This document shows, in pieces, positions 6,393-14,514 of a DNA stretch of 36,252 nt. The notes beneath the pieces are model-generated. The model was not told the origin of the DNA, searched no databases, and was given only the letters and a program-made list of their open reading frames with translations. The position numbers and the translations under genes are program-made. The DNA comes from Spirochaetaceae bacterium (GTDB lineage Bacteria > Spirochaetota > Spirochaetia > DSM-27196 > SLAA01): NCBI GenBank assembly GCA_007695055.1, contig REEM01000160.1, positions 1-36,252 of the forward strand. Reading direction: 5' to 3'. Each line of letters starts with the position of its first letter. The stretch's first letter is position 1.

Positions 6393-7588
6393 TCGCGGCG
6401 CTCCTTGGCAATTTGGTTGATAGTTTTGGCCATGTCGTCGAGAGCAACCTGCCGACCGACAAAGCCGCGTTCAAAGGCAACCCGCGGCATACCGTACACA
6501 ATGCTTGAGGCTTCATCCTGGCCAAGGGTGATTCCGCCCTTACGATAAATGGTGCCGAGTTCCTCGGCGCCATCGCGTCCCATGCCGGTCATGATAACCG
6601 CAAGTGACCTGTTTCCATAGTGCTCCGCGACCGAGGCAAAGAGTACATCTGCTGAGGGTCGATGTCCGTTTCGTGGTGGGTCGTCGTTCAGATGTGCTGT
6701 GGCTGCCAGCCGCTTCTTCTCCACCGTAATGTGTTTGTTACCGGGTGCAATGAGTACACGTCCCGGCTTAATGAGGTCACCCTCCTCGGCTTCCTTTACC
6801 TCAAGCGGCGACAAGCGGTTCAGGCTTTTTGCAAACTCGGTTGTAAAGCCGGGCGGCATATGCTGGACCACAATAATGGGCAGATTAAGATCGGCATCTA
6901 TATCGGCCAAGACCTTTCGCAGCGCGTTCGGGCCGCCGGTAGATATGCCTATTGCAATGATCTCAAGTACGCCGGGTGCAGCCTCGGGTTTTATTTTTTC
7001 TGGGACGATCCGCGCTGCGGCTGCTGATGGGGCTGTCACTGACTGTGCCGCCGCGGTGGACGAAGCTGAGCCTGGCTTCGGTGTTTCGATATCAAGCGCC
7101 TTGCCCGGAACCGCCCCATCATGAGTCGGTTTGTGCTTATCCGAAATAGTGGGTACCGCCCCGCCTTGGTGGCGCCGGTACTCGCCACCATAGGCACGCA
7201 CCATACCAATGAGCTGGTCTCCAACCGTGTGAATGTCCTCAGAAATAGACCCCGAAGGTTTCATGAGAAAGTCCGAGGCGCCAAGGGACAAGGCGTCCAT
7301 GGTGATCTGAGCTCCGCTCTTTGCCATGGATGACAGAATAATAACTGGAACCGTGATTCCTCGTTCTCGACGTTCGGTCAGAAACTCCAGTCCGTTCATT
7401 TCCGGCATCTCAATATCAAGAACAAGAATATCGGGATTCAGTCGTGGAATTTTTTGGAGTGCAAAGGCGCCGTTCATAGCAGTGCCACATACCGTGAGAT
7501 CCGGAACGCTATTGATAATACGCGATATGAGATTCCGCATGAGAGCCGAATCATCTACAACTAATACGGAAAGGGGTTCGTTACTCAA
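6389..7588 (-). CDS. cheB: CheB chemotaxis methylesterase / response regulator
   Basis: Removes methyl groups (and deamidates Gln) on chemoreceptors when phosphorylated by CheA. The receiver domain at 5-125 has D12-D13, phosphoacceptor D58 (LDIEMPEMNG) and K110. An Ala/Pro-rich linker follows (140-205). The esterase domain carries the Ser-His-Asp triad S216 (GISTGG), H243 (VVQHMPPGFT) and D339 (MTGMGRDG). At 399 residues it is slightly longer than usual because of the linker. The start is a TTG at 7588 with GGAG 8 nt upstream. It is 30 bp downstream of cheR and overlaps lipB by 4 bp. CheA, CheW and receptors are not in the window. Confidence 0.96.
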   Translation of the reverse strand: MSNEPLSVLVVDDSALMRNLISRIINSVPDLTVCGTAMNGAFALQKIPRLNPDILVLDIEMPEMNGLEFLTERRERGITVPVIILSSMAKSGAQITMDALSLGASDFLMKPSGSISEDIHTVGDQLIGMVRAYGGEYRRHQGGAVPTISDKHKPTHDGAVPGKALDIETPKPGSASSTAAAQSVTAPSAAAARIVPEKIKPEAAPGVLEIIAIGISTGGPNALRKVLADIDADLNLPIIVVQHMPPGFTTEFAKSLNRLSPLEVKEAEEGDLIKPGRVLIAPGNKHITVEKKRLAATAHLNDDPPRNGHRPSADVLFASVAEHYGNRSLAVIMTGMGRDGAEELGTIYRKGGITLGQDEASSIVYGMPRVAFERGFVGRQVALDDMAKTINQIAKERRE

Positions 7589-7618
7589 CGATCCGACTCC
7601 TTACAATGCTTAGGTATG

Positions 7619-8434
7619 TTATGTTTTTTTGCGATAGATACATGCCCAATCGGTCTTGAGAAACTCAAACTGGGTGTTCATGCCAAAGAGCGATTCCGAG
7701 TGTCCAATAAACAGGAAGGAATAGGGCGCTAGAGCATCCCAGAAGCGTTCTACTACATTTTTCTGAGCTGCTTCGTCAAAATAGATCAAGACGTTACGAC
7801 AAAAAATAACATCCAAGTTGCGCTGCCCACTATCGTTCTTGAGATTATGGTAGTCAAACTTGATCAACTTGCGAATATCCTCACGAACCTGATACCCCGA
7901 ACCGCGTTGCTCGAAGTATTTCTTCAAATAGGGTTCCGGTACTCCACTAATGCGACTTTCGGGATAAAATCCCTCGGTACCGACCATGAGTGACTTCAGA
8001 CTCAGATCCGAGGCGGTCACAATAATCTGGAAGTCGGCAGGCAGCTTTTCTTTCAAACTCATGGCGATGGTATATGGTTCCTCGCCGGTAGAGCAGCCTG
8101 CACTCCAGACACGAACGCTCTTGTCTCCGCGTTCACGCTTTATACGAATGAGTTCAGGGATTACATAGTTATCAAAGGTTTCTACATGCGCGGTATTTCG
8201 AAAGAACCGGGTGAGATTCGTAGTCACCGAGTCAAGCAACACCTTGAATTCCTCAGGGCTTGAGAGGATGAGTCGGTGGTATTCCTCTATAGTTTCTAGT
8301 TTTGATATCTTGAGTCGTTCTTTTAGGCGGCTCTCAAGTATGGAGCGGTTAGCAGTGGAGAAGTGGATGCCGCTTTCGTTATAAATAACGTTGCGGAACT
8401 TTTGGAAATTCTCATCAGTCAAAAAATCCGACAT
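7619..8434 (-). CDS. cheR: CheR chemotaxis protein methyltransferase
   Basis: Methylates chemoreceptor glutamates with S-adenosylmethionine, opposing CheB encoded just downstream. The 271-residue protein has the all-alpha N-terminal domain (1-80) and the SAM-binding core, with VWSAGCSTGEEPYTIA near 108-123, the catalytic-side RFFRN motif near 76-80, and VIFCRNVLIYF near 209. Length is normal. The ATG at 8434 has no strong ribosome site (CCTCAAGTA precedes it), although the promoter found at 8503-8531 gives a leader of about 60 nt. The two genes together supply receptor adaptation for swimming. Confidence 0.96.
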   Translation of the reverse strand: MSDFLTDENFQKFRNVIYNESGIHFSTANRSILESRLKERLKISKLETIEEYHRLILSSPEEFKVLLDSVTTNLTRFFRNTAHVETFDNYVIPELIRIKRERGDKSVRVWSAGCSTGEEPYTIAMSLKEKLPADFQIIVTASDLSLKSLMVGTEGFYPESRISGVPEPYLKKYFEQRGSGYQVREDIRKLIKFDYHNLKNDSGQRNLDVIFCRNVLIYFDEAAQKNVVERFWDALAPYSFLFIGHSESLFGMNTQFEFLKTDWACIYRKKT

Positions 8435-8502
8435 TACTTGAGGGTACCCGGCCGTTGTCTACGCACGAAGCGTACGAGACTTGTTGATAATATTACTACG
8501 GT

Positions 8503-8531
8503 AGTCTATGAGTTTGTTTTTGCACTGTCAA
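8503..8531 (-). promoter_or_regulatory. cheR: cheR promoter
   Basis: On the minus strand a perfect TTGACA (8531-8526), 17 bp, then TAGACT (8508-8503). The -35 box overlaps almost completely with the -35 box of the divergent DUF151 gene on the other strand, so only one of the two may be occupied at a time. Confidence 0.6.
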
Positions 8532-8553
8532 CCAAAAAGGCGTGTGATATACT
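8525..8553 (+). promoter_or_regulatory. promoter of the DUF151 gene
   Basis: CTGTCA (8525-8530), 17 bp, then an extended -10 TGaTATACT (hexamer 8548-8553). The ATG is only 9 bp further on, and an in-frame stop at 8545 rules out any earlier start, so the mRNA should have almost no leader. Confidence 0.6.
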
Positions 8554-8562
8554 TGGCTCGAA

Positions 8563-9051
8563 ATGGCCGGAAACTGGCAAGAATACGCGGTGCTTGGGGT
8601 AACCTTGCACGGCCGACAAGATGATCCAAGCCTTCTCTTACAGCATACCAGCAGCGACTCGGTAGTTGCGCTCACCGTTGGGGCATCCGAAGCGGCAGCC
8701 GTTGTGCTGGAGATTGAAGGGGTTGTCAGTTCCACACCGCTCACGCACCATCTGCTCCCAGCACTGTTTGTACGCCACGGTTTTGAAGCATTGCGGCTTG
8801 AACTGCAGTTAGACTCAGAAAGCCAGCCCGTAGCGACCTTGTATTACCGGGCCCTCGGTGAGGATCACCGTTTGCTGCTTCGGCCAAGTGACGGGGTGAG
8901 CATTGCTCTGCGCTTTGGACTGCCAATTTATGTGGATAGCGAGATCCTGCCGGGTAGGATGCTGGATTTTGAGACGGTGACCCGCATATCTAACGAACTG
9001 CTTCTGGTAGATCGACGGGCATCCTCTTCCTCACCACGGATCCGCAACTAA
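8563..9051 (+). CDS. bifunctional nuclease (BFN, DUF151) family protein
   Basis: A 162-residue protein of the BFN/DUF151 family, members of which have been described as nucleases or stress-related proteins. The family core is visible: T-LTHHLLPALFVRHGF near 59-73, the conserved PSDGVSIALRFGLPIYV near 108-124, and the ELLLVDR end. The family usually reads PSDAIALALR, so the A-to-G/V change is mild. There is no ribosome site before the ATG; a promoter -10 box lies 9 bp upstream. It is divergent from cheR and 51 bp ahead of pyrG, which has its own promoter. Family call is good; biochemical role here is unknown. Confidence 0.8.
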   Translation: MAGNWQEYAVLGVTLHGRQDDPSLLLQHTSSDSVVALTVGASEAAAVVLEIEGVVSSTPLTHHLLPALFVRHGFEALRLELQLDSESQPVATLYYRALGEDHRLLLRPSDGVSIALRFGLPIYVDSEILPGRMLDFETVTRISNELLLVDRRASSSSPRIRN

Positions 9052-9065
9052 GACTATCATTTCAA

Positions 9066-9094
9066 TTGACACGGCTTGAACAGGCGCGAATAAT
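9066..9094 (+). promoter_or_regulatory. pyrG: pyrG promoter close to the start codon
   Basis: Perfect TTGACA (9066-9071), exactly 17 bp, then AATAAT (9089-9094), the best sigma-70-type promoter in the window. Only 8 bp separate the -10 box from the ATG at 9103, predicting a leader of 0-3 nt. GAAAACCC before the ATG is no ribosome site. Confidence 0.75.
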
Positions 9095-9102
9095 GAAAAC
9101 CC

Positions 9103-10725
9103 ATGAAGAAGTACATATTCGTCACCGGTGGAGTATGCTCCAGCTTAGGTAAAGGAGTCGCTGCCGCCTCCATGGGATGCCTCTTAGAGGCTCGCGGTCT
9201 GAATGTGCGTATGATCAAGATTGATCCGTACATCAATGTCGATGCTGGTACAATGAGCCCGTACCAGCATGGCGAGGTCTACGTGACCAATGACGGGGCC
9301 GAGACCGATCTTGACCTTGGTAACTATGCACGGTTTACCTCCTCCCCACTCAGCAGAGTCAACTCCATTACAACCGGACAGATCTATCAAGAAGTAATAC
9401 AGCGCGAACGCGAAGGGCGTTTTCTTGGTCGTACGGTGCAGGTTATTCCGCATATCACAGACCGCATCAAGCAACGGATTCGCTCTATCGGTGACGATGA
9501 ACAGGTTGATGTTACGATCGTAGAGGTTGGTGGTACCGTTGGCGATATAGAGTCGGTACCCTTTATCGAGGCCGCCCGACAAATGATTCACGAGCTTGGC
9601 CATAGTTCGGTAATCTCGGTTCACCTTACCTTGGTTCCGGAGGTTGCCGGTGGGGAGCTGAAGACCAAACCTACCCAGCACTCGGTCAAGGAGCTCTTAG
9701 AGATAGGAATTCAGCCCGATATACTCTTGTGTCGTGCATCGACCCCTTTGGATGAAGATCTACGGCGAAAGATCGCGTTGTTTACCAACGTCGAGTACGA
9801 AGCCGTCATCTCTGCGTATGATGTTGCTGGCACCATTTACGAGATCCCCTTCATTTACCACGAACAAGGTCTGGACGAGCTTGCGCTGCGGAAACTGCAA
9901 ATTCCGGTGCCAGAGGCCCGACTTGAGGACTGGCGCCGCGTGGTAGACGTGGCAAAGAACGCAACGCGAACCGTACGCATTGCCATGGTTGGCAAGTACA
10001 TCGACCTGAATGACTCCTACAAATCAATTGACGAGGCTCTATTCCACGGAAGCATTGCATGCGAGTCAAAGATCGAGCTTGTAAAGCTGGACTCCGAGAA
10101 GCTGGAAAAGAACGGCAATCTTGACGAGGCTCTTGCCAATATCGACGGAGTCATTATCCCGGGCGGCTTTGGAAGTCGTGGCGTTCAAGGAATGATCAAT
10201 GTTGCAGAGCATGCCCGTACCAAAGGAATCCCTTTCTTTGGAATATGTCTTGGTATGCAGGTCATGGTTATTGAGTATGCGCGCAATGTCTTGGGGTACG
10301 AAGAGGCTAACAGCACCGAGTTTGCACCGGAGTGTGAACACCCTGTTGTGAGTCTGCTTGAAGAGCAGATTGACATTAAGAATTACGGTGGTACGATGCG
10401 ACTTGGCCTCAGTGACTCCATTACTATGGCCGGTTCTTTGCTACGCACAGCCTACGGTGCAGAGCGTATTTCCGAACGTCATCGTCACCGCTACGAGGTT
10501 TCCAATAAGTATCGAGCACCTATGGAGAAGGCTGGTCTGCGCATAGCTGGTGTAACACCCGACGGAGCGCTGGTTGAGTCGGTAGAGTGGCCGAAACACC
10601 CATGGGGGCTAGGCGTACAGTTTCATCCTGAGTTTGGTTCTAAGCCGGTAGCGGCACATCCGCTTTTTCGCACCTTTATTGCTGCAAGTCTCACCTATAT
10701 GACAGTGAGGTCGGAGGGGTCTTGA
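9103..10725 (+). CDS. pyrG: CTP synthase
   Basis: Makes CTP from UTP, ATP and glutamine. At 540 residues it has the usual length. The N-terminal synthetase domain opens with the signature FVTGGVCSSLGKG; the C-terminal class I glutaminase domain shows the nucleophile Cys in FFGICLGMQ (near residue 385) and the His-Glu pair in QFHPEFGSKP. It opens a long co-directional block and overlaps lptC by 4 bp. CTP feeds nucleic acids and also CDP-/CMP-activated lipid and sugar precursors, which may explain the link with the lipid-export genes. Its promoter is strong and apparently leaderless. Confidence 0.98.
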   Translation: MKKYIFVTGGVCSSLGKGVAAASMGCLLEARGLNVRMIKIDPYINVDAGTMSPYQHGEVYVTNDGAETDLDLGNYARFTSSPLSRVNSITTGQIYQEVIQREREGRFLGRTVQVIPHITDRIKQRIRSIGDDEQVDVTIVEVGGTVGDIESVPFIEAARQMIHELGHSSVISVHLTLVPEVAGGELKTKPTQHSVKELLEIGIQPDILLCRASTPLDEDLRRKIALFTNVEYEAVISAYDVAGTIYEIPFIYHEQGLDELALRKLQIPVPEARLEDWRRVVDVAKNATRTVRIAMVGKYIDLNDSYKSIDEALFHGSIACESKIELVKLDSEKLEKNGNLDEALANIDGVIIPGGFGSRGVQGMINVAEHARTKGIPFFGICLGMQVMVIEYARNVLGYEEANSTEFAPECEHPVVSLLEEQIDIKNYGGTMRLGLSDSITMAGSLLRTAYGAERISERHRHRYEVSNKYRAPMEKAGLRIAGVTPDGALVESVEWPKHPWGLGVQFHPEFGSKPVAAHPLFRTFIAASLTYMTVRSEGS

Positions 10726-11279
10726 ACTGGGCGAGGTTTTCGGTAGCCTGTATCCTCTTACTGGGGTTACTTCTTGGGGGCTGTAGTCTGGACTACGAGG
10801 ATGCACGACTTGCCGAGAGCCTGGACGAAGAGCTGGCCGAAACTATCATCACCAACGCTCGGGTAACGGTTGTTCGGGGCGAGTCCCCGAGTTTTCTGGT
10901 TGAGGCTGAGCAGGTGTCCAATTTCCCGCGACGTAACGAGCAACATCTGCGTGGTATCAGCTTCCGCGAGTACAATCAATCCGGTGAACTGGTCACCGAG
11001 GGCTCGGCAGACCGCGCCCGAATCTTCACCCGGAGTGATGATGTCGAGATTGAGGGTGAGATTCGCCTCAGATCCGTTATTCACGAGGCACGGCTGGAGG
11101 CCGAGTATCTCTACCACCACAACGCCGACAGGCGTTTGAGCTCGCGCGATATCGACACGGTTCTCATAGAACGGGACTCTGGTTCCTGGATTACTGGCCG
11201 TGGCTTTGAGGTTGATCTGCGGCGCAATGAACTGAGCTTCTCATCCGCTGTTGAGGGAGAGATTCTTGATGACGACTAG
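10722..11279 (+). CDS. lptC: LptC-like LPS/glycolipid export lipoprotein
   Basis: A 185-residue LptC-type protein, which passes lipid from the inner-membrane LptBFG pump to LptA in the periplasm. The first 20 residues are a signal sequence ending LLLGGC, so C21 is a probable lipidation site; Proteobacterial LptC is instead a single-span protein. The rest has the beta-strand pattern of the LptC/OstA-like jellyroll (NFPRRNEQHLRGISFREY, then repeated strands). The start is TTG in a TTGA overlap with the pyrG stop. Its end overlaps lptA by 11 bp. The assignment leans on order lptC-lptA-lptB as well as sequence. Confidence 0.85.
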   Translation: MNWARFSVACILLLGLLLGGCSLDYEDARLAESLDEELAETIITNARVTVVRGESPSFLVEAEQVSNFPRRNEQHLRGISFREYNQSGELVTEGSADRARIFTRSDDVEIEGEIRLRSVIHEARLEAEYLYHHNADRRLSSRDIDTVLIERDSGSWITGRGFEVDLRRNELSFSSAVEGEILDDD

Positions 11280-11940
11280 CTTCCGCACCGTTTATGCAGC
11301 TGTTTTTGGACTCTTGGTGCTTGTGGCTTTGGCTGTGGTGCCGCTTGAGGCGGCGTCGCCTGAGAGCTTTCGTTTTTCCGGGGACCGGACATCGGTCACC
11401 TTGGCCGAGGGGCGTGAGCGTACGGTGTTGAGTGGAAACGCCGAGATCGTCTCGGACGACACCCAAATCCGTGCCGACCGGATAGAGATCTACGGTAGAA
11501 ACTTCCGCTACGCCGTAGCCGAGGGCAACGTTCGCGTGGTGGACTCAAAACGCGATATTCACCTCAGCGCCGCGAGGTTGTTCTTTGACCGGGAGGCCGA
11601 TCAACTGCGGGCCGAGGGCAATGTGATTATGGAGGATCGCGCCAACGAGCTTCTGGTTCGTGGGCGGTTCTTAGAGAATAGAAATGAGGAAGAGCTCACC
11701 ATTGTGCAGGCGGGGGTGCGTATTCTTGGCGAGGATCTGACCGCCCGCGGGGAGTATGCGCGCTATCGTCGAGATATCGACACCTTGGAAATATCCGGCA
11801 TGCCGGTTGTGTTCCGTAAAGGAGACGAGTACCGCGCAACACGTATTACCATAGATCTTGATCGTGATGAGATTGTGTTGCAAGGTGAGGTGCGTGGCCG
11901 AATTACCACCAACGACGACGACCCGGAGGACGGCGAATAG
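11269..11940 (+). CDS. lptA: LptA/OstA periplasmic lipid-transport protein
   Basis: A 223-residue periplasmic bridge protein. It has a signal peptide at 1-28 (hydrophobic [15 protein letters not shown], cleavage after LEAAS region) and then the OstA beta-jellyroll repeats: [37 protein letters not shown] and [19 protein letters not shown] use ATG 11269, which has GGGAGAG 7 nt upstream; an in-frame start at 11251 would spoil the signal peptide. It overlaps lptC by 11 bp and lptB by 1 bp. Presence of lptC-A-B implies export of LPS or another outer-membrane glycolipid. Confidence 0.9.
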   Translation: MTTSFRTVYAAVFGLLVLVALAVVPLEAASPESFRFSGDRTSVTLAEGRERTVLSGNAEIVSDDTQIRADRIEIYGRNFRYAVAEGNVRVVDSKRDIHLSAARLFFDREADQLRAEGNVIMEDRANELLVRGRFLENRNEEELTIVQAGVRILGEDLTARGEYARYRRDIDTLEISGMPVVFRKGDEYRATRITIDLDRDEIVLQGEVRGRITTNDDDPEDGE

Positions 11941-12713
11941 TGCTCCCCTCCGATCTGTCTGCCAACCAGTCCACCGAGCAGCCTGTGCCTCCGGAGCTTG
12001 AGGTACAGGGACTGCGCAAGAGTTTTGGGCGTAAAGAGGTTGTCCGCGGAGTGAGTTTCTCTATGCGTCGTGGTGAAGTGGTTGGTTTTTTGGGCCCAAA
12101 TGGAGCTGGTAAGACAACCGTCTTCTACTCGGTGGTAGGGTTTATTCGCCCGGATGCAGGGCGCATTCTTCTTGAAGGTCAGGATCTTACTCATTTTGCC
12201 ATGTATAAACGCGCCCGTGCCGGGATTTCCTACCTACCACAAGAGGCTTCGGTCTTCAGAAAGTTAACGGTCGAAGAAAATATCATGGCGATTCTTGAGA
12301 CCAGGGACGATCTCTCGTCCCATGCGCGCAGGCAGCGCCTTGACGAGCTCTTAGAGGAACTCGGAGTCGCCGCAAACCGGAAACAACCTGCCTACACTCT
12401 CTCGGGTGGTGAGCGTCGTCGCACCGAGATTGCGCGTGCGTTGGCTATTGAGCCTAAGTTCCTCCTTTTAGATGAACCCTTCGCTGGGATTGATCCTATT
12501 GCGGTGTATGAAATTAAAGGGATCATTCAGAAACTTGCGGCTGCTGGAATTGGTGTGCTCCTCACTGACCATAATGTGCGAGATACGCTTGAGATTACCG
12601 ACCGTTCCTATATCATTAACGCTGGTGAAATTGTGGTGAAGGGAAATCCTGAGGAACTCATGGGCAACGAAATAGCCCGGAGGGTGTATCTTGGGGAAAG
12701 TTTCCGTATGTAG
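11940..12713 (+). CDS. lptB: LptB ABC-transporter ATPase
   Basis: Cytoplasmic ATPase that powers lipid extraction by LptFG. The 257-residue protein has Walker [10 protein letters not shown] (52-60), signature [15 protein letters not shown] (near 155-169), Walker [13 protein letters not shown] (near 174-185) and the switch His in [22 protein letters not shown] and the DPIAV region are typical of LptB rather than LivF or other branches. The GTG start shares one base with the lptA stop (TAGTG). An N-terminal extension of about 20 residues precedes the ABC domain. lptF and lptG are not in the window. Confidence 0.95.
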   Translation: MLPSDLSANQSTEQPVPPELEVQGLRKSFGRKEVVRGVSFSMRRGEVVGFLGPNGAGKTTVFYSVVGFIRPDAGRILLEGQDLTHFAMYKRARAGISYLPQEASVFRKLTVEENIMAILETRDDLSSHARRQRLDELLEELGVAANRKQPAYTLSGGERRRTEIARALAIEPKFLLLDEPFAGIDPIAVYEIKGIIQKLAAAGIGVLLTDHNVRDTLEITDRSYIINAGEIVVKGNPEELMGNEIARRVYLGESFRM

Positions 12714-12732
12714 CTTTACAGATGAATCGGCG

Positions 12733-12762
12733 TTGACAAGAGCTTTGCTGGGATTCAATATA
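12733..12762 (+). promoter_or_regulatory. rpoN: possible internal promoter before rpoN
   Basis: A perfect TTGACA at 12733-12738 is followed after 18 bp by AATATA, or after 20 bp by TATAGA; neither -10 is ideal. It lies in the only gap (71 bp) between lptB and rpoN and could give rpoN separate control. Confidence 0.4.
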
Positions 12763-12784
12763 GATAGGACTGGAGGACACCGGA

Positions 12785-14158
12785 GTGCAGGTGCAGCGTC
12801 AGGGGCTGGTTCAAGACCAGCGCCTCAAAATGAATCCACAACTCTTGCAGAGCATCCAGATGATGGCGTTGCCTATTCAGGAGCTGCAGGCACGCATCGA
12901 GGCCGAACTAGAGGCTAACCCTGCTCTTGAACTGGTCGAGGAAAAACCCACCCTTTCCATAGATGAGTTGCGGCCGGGTGCTACCGAGGACGAGTCGCGC
13001 GAGTATTTTGAGAACAGTTCAGATCCGGGCTTTAGCTCAGGGTATGACGATGCTGCGGGGGACGCTAAGAGAAGCTTCATGGAGGGCGCGTTGTCGCGCC
13101 CAGAGTCATTACACGAGCATCTTGAGTGGCAGTGGCGCCTCCAGCCGGTACCAGCCGAGCTCTTCCATGTTGGTATTCTTGTTATTCACAACCTAGATAA
13201 TAACGGCTTTCATCAAACGGCACCGCGGGAGCTTGTGGGTGAAGCTAAGCAAGAGACTCTCGAGGAGGCGCTACACCTGGTGCAGGGGCTTGATCCGGTG
13301 GGCTGCGCGGTGGCCGACTATCGAGAGTCCCTTCTGGTTCAGGCTCGGCGCACAGAGAACTGTCCGGAGTATGTGTGCCAAATCATTGAAGAATACCTCC
13401 CTCTGCTTGAAAAGATTAAACATAACGAGATTGCCCGTAAGCTAAAGGCTGATCCCGCGGATATCAATAATGCGATTTCCTTTATTCGTGAGCTTAACCC
13501 CTTTCCTGGCCGGCTTTACGCGGGGGATCAGCCAACCTACGTCATTCCGGATCTCATGGTGGTCATGCGCGAGGGACGCATTGTTATTCTTATGAATGAC
13601 GAGGAGATCCCCGTTCTTGGGGTCAACGACTTTTTTGAGGCACTCGCTCATGGTGATGACAGTGAGAAGTCGACGCGCCGATTCGCATCTCGGAGTGTCA
13701 AGGATGCTAAGTGGTTTATTCACAGTATTGAACAGCGTAAGCATACGCTGATGAAAACAGCACGATCAATTGTAGAGTTCCAGCGCAACTTCTTTCTCAA
13801 AGGACCCAAGTTCCTGGTGCCACTTACGCTTAAGGACATTGCGGGAGAGGTTGGCGTGCATGAGGCTACGGTATCTCGGATCACCACAAACAAGTATGTA
13901 CAGACCGAGTGGGGAATATTCGAGCTGAAATACTTCTTCTCAAATGCGGTTTCGGGTACCGGATCAGGTGGATCACAGATGTCCAAGGAGGCGGTTAAGG
14001 AAACCATTCGGGAAATCCTTGCCGAAGAGGGGCAAGAGCAACATCTTTCTGATCAGAAGATCGCCGATCTTCTATCAAAGCGTGGAATCACCATCGCACG
14101 ACGTACGGTGGCGAAGTATCGAAACGAACTCGCAATTTCGTCTTCGTATGATCGCTAA
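12785..14158 (+). CDS. rpoN: RNA polymerase sigma-54 factor
   Basis: Sigma-54 directs RNA polymerase to -24/-12 promoters and needs an AAA+ activator such as the NtrX-like protein encoded downstream. The 457-residue protein has region I with the Q/L-rich NPQLLQSIQMMALPIQEL, an acidic region II (about 50-105), a core-binding domain (105-290), the HTH KDIAGEVGVHEATVSRI, and the invariant RpoN box ARRTVAKYRN near the end. The GTG start has GGAGG 9 nt upstream. Position after lptB matches the widespread lptCAB-rpoN-hpf order of Proteobacteria. Confidence 0.97.
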   Translation: MQVQRQGLVQDQRLKMNPQLLQSIQMMALPIQELQARIEAELEANPALELVEEKPTLSIDELRPGATEDESREYFENSSDPGFSSGYDDAAGDAKRSFMEGALSRPESLHEHLEWQWRLQPVPAELFHVGILVIHNLDNNGFHQTAPRELVGEAKQETLEEALHLVQGLDPVGCAVADYRESLLVQARRTENCPEYVCQIIEEYLPLLEKIKHNEIARKLKADPADINNAISFIRELNPFPGRLYAGDQPTYVIPDLMVVMREGRIVILMNDEEIPVLGVNDFFEALAHGDDSEKSTRRFASRSVKDAKWFIHSIEQRKHTLMKTARSIVEFQRNFFLKGPKFLVPLTLKDIAGEVGVHEATVSRITTNKYVQTEWGIFELKYFFSNAVSGTGSGGSQMSKEAVKETIREILAEEGQEQHLSDQKIADLLSKRGITIARRTVAKYRNELAISSSYDR

Positions 14159-14173
14159 GGCATTCGGTATGCA
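14158..14173 (+). promoter_or_regulatory. hpf: possible sigma-54 promoter before hpf
   Basis: AGGCATTCGGTATGCA fits TGGCAC-N5-TTGCA at GG (14159-14160), CA, and TGCA, with exactly 10 bp between the invariant GG and GC. The implied transcript start is near 14184, about 37 nt before hpf. It lies directly behind rpoN. I matched it by eye only; such a motif can occur by chance. Confidence 0.35.
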
Positions 14174-14220
14174 TAGTAGGTTCGCCGAATAGCCGCAAGG
14201 AACGACAAGGGGGATACGGT

Positions 14221-14514
14221 ATGGAAGTTGACATCAAAGGCGTTCATTTCGACGTGAAGGACGAGACCAAGGAGCTTATCGACAAGAAGTTGGAGCGGGT
14301 CGCCTTTGCCGATGATTACATTGTGAATCTTGATTTCACGTTTACCAAAGAAAAAAAAGAGTTCGAGCTTGAAGCCAAGATGCATTTTCGCTGGGGCAAG
14401 GACGCGGTGGTAAAGACAAGCAGTTTTGACCTGAAAGAAGGTGTCGACAAACTCATGGACAAGCTTGAAATGAAGATACGAAAAGAAAAGGATAAGATAA
14501 CAGACCGTTCATGA
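14221..14514 (+). CDS. hpf: ribosome hibernation promoting factor, short form
   Basis: Binds the 30S decoding region and silences ribosomes when growth slows; short HPF works with RMF in gamma-Proteobacteria, though RMF is not expected here. The 97-residue protein shows the YfiA/HPF beta-alpha-beta fold: VHFDVKDETKELIDKKLERV, then strands with FELEAKMHF, then the helix LKEGVDKLMDKLEMKIRKEKDKI. There is no C-terminal dimerisation domain as in long HPF. AAGGGGG precedes the ATG. It overlaps hprK by 4 bp (ATGA) and may be driven by a sigma-54-like site at 14158. Confidence 0.93.
   Translation: MEVDIKGVHFDVKDETKELIDKKLERVAFADDYIVNLDFTFTKEKKEFELEAKMHFRWGKDAVVKTSSFDLKEGVDKLMDKLEMKIRKEKDKITDRS

Noticed and set aside
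14162-14190. ATTCGG...CCGAAT inverted repeat between rpoN and hpf as a terminator
   Set aside because: The 6-bp arms have a 17-nt loop and no T-run follows.
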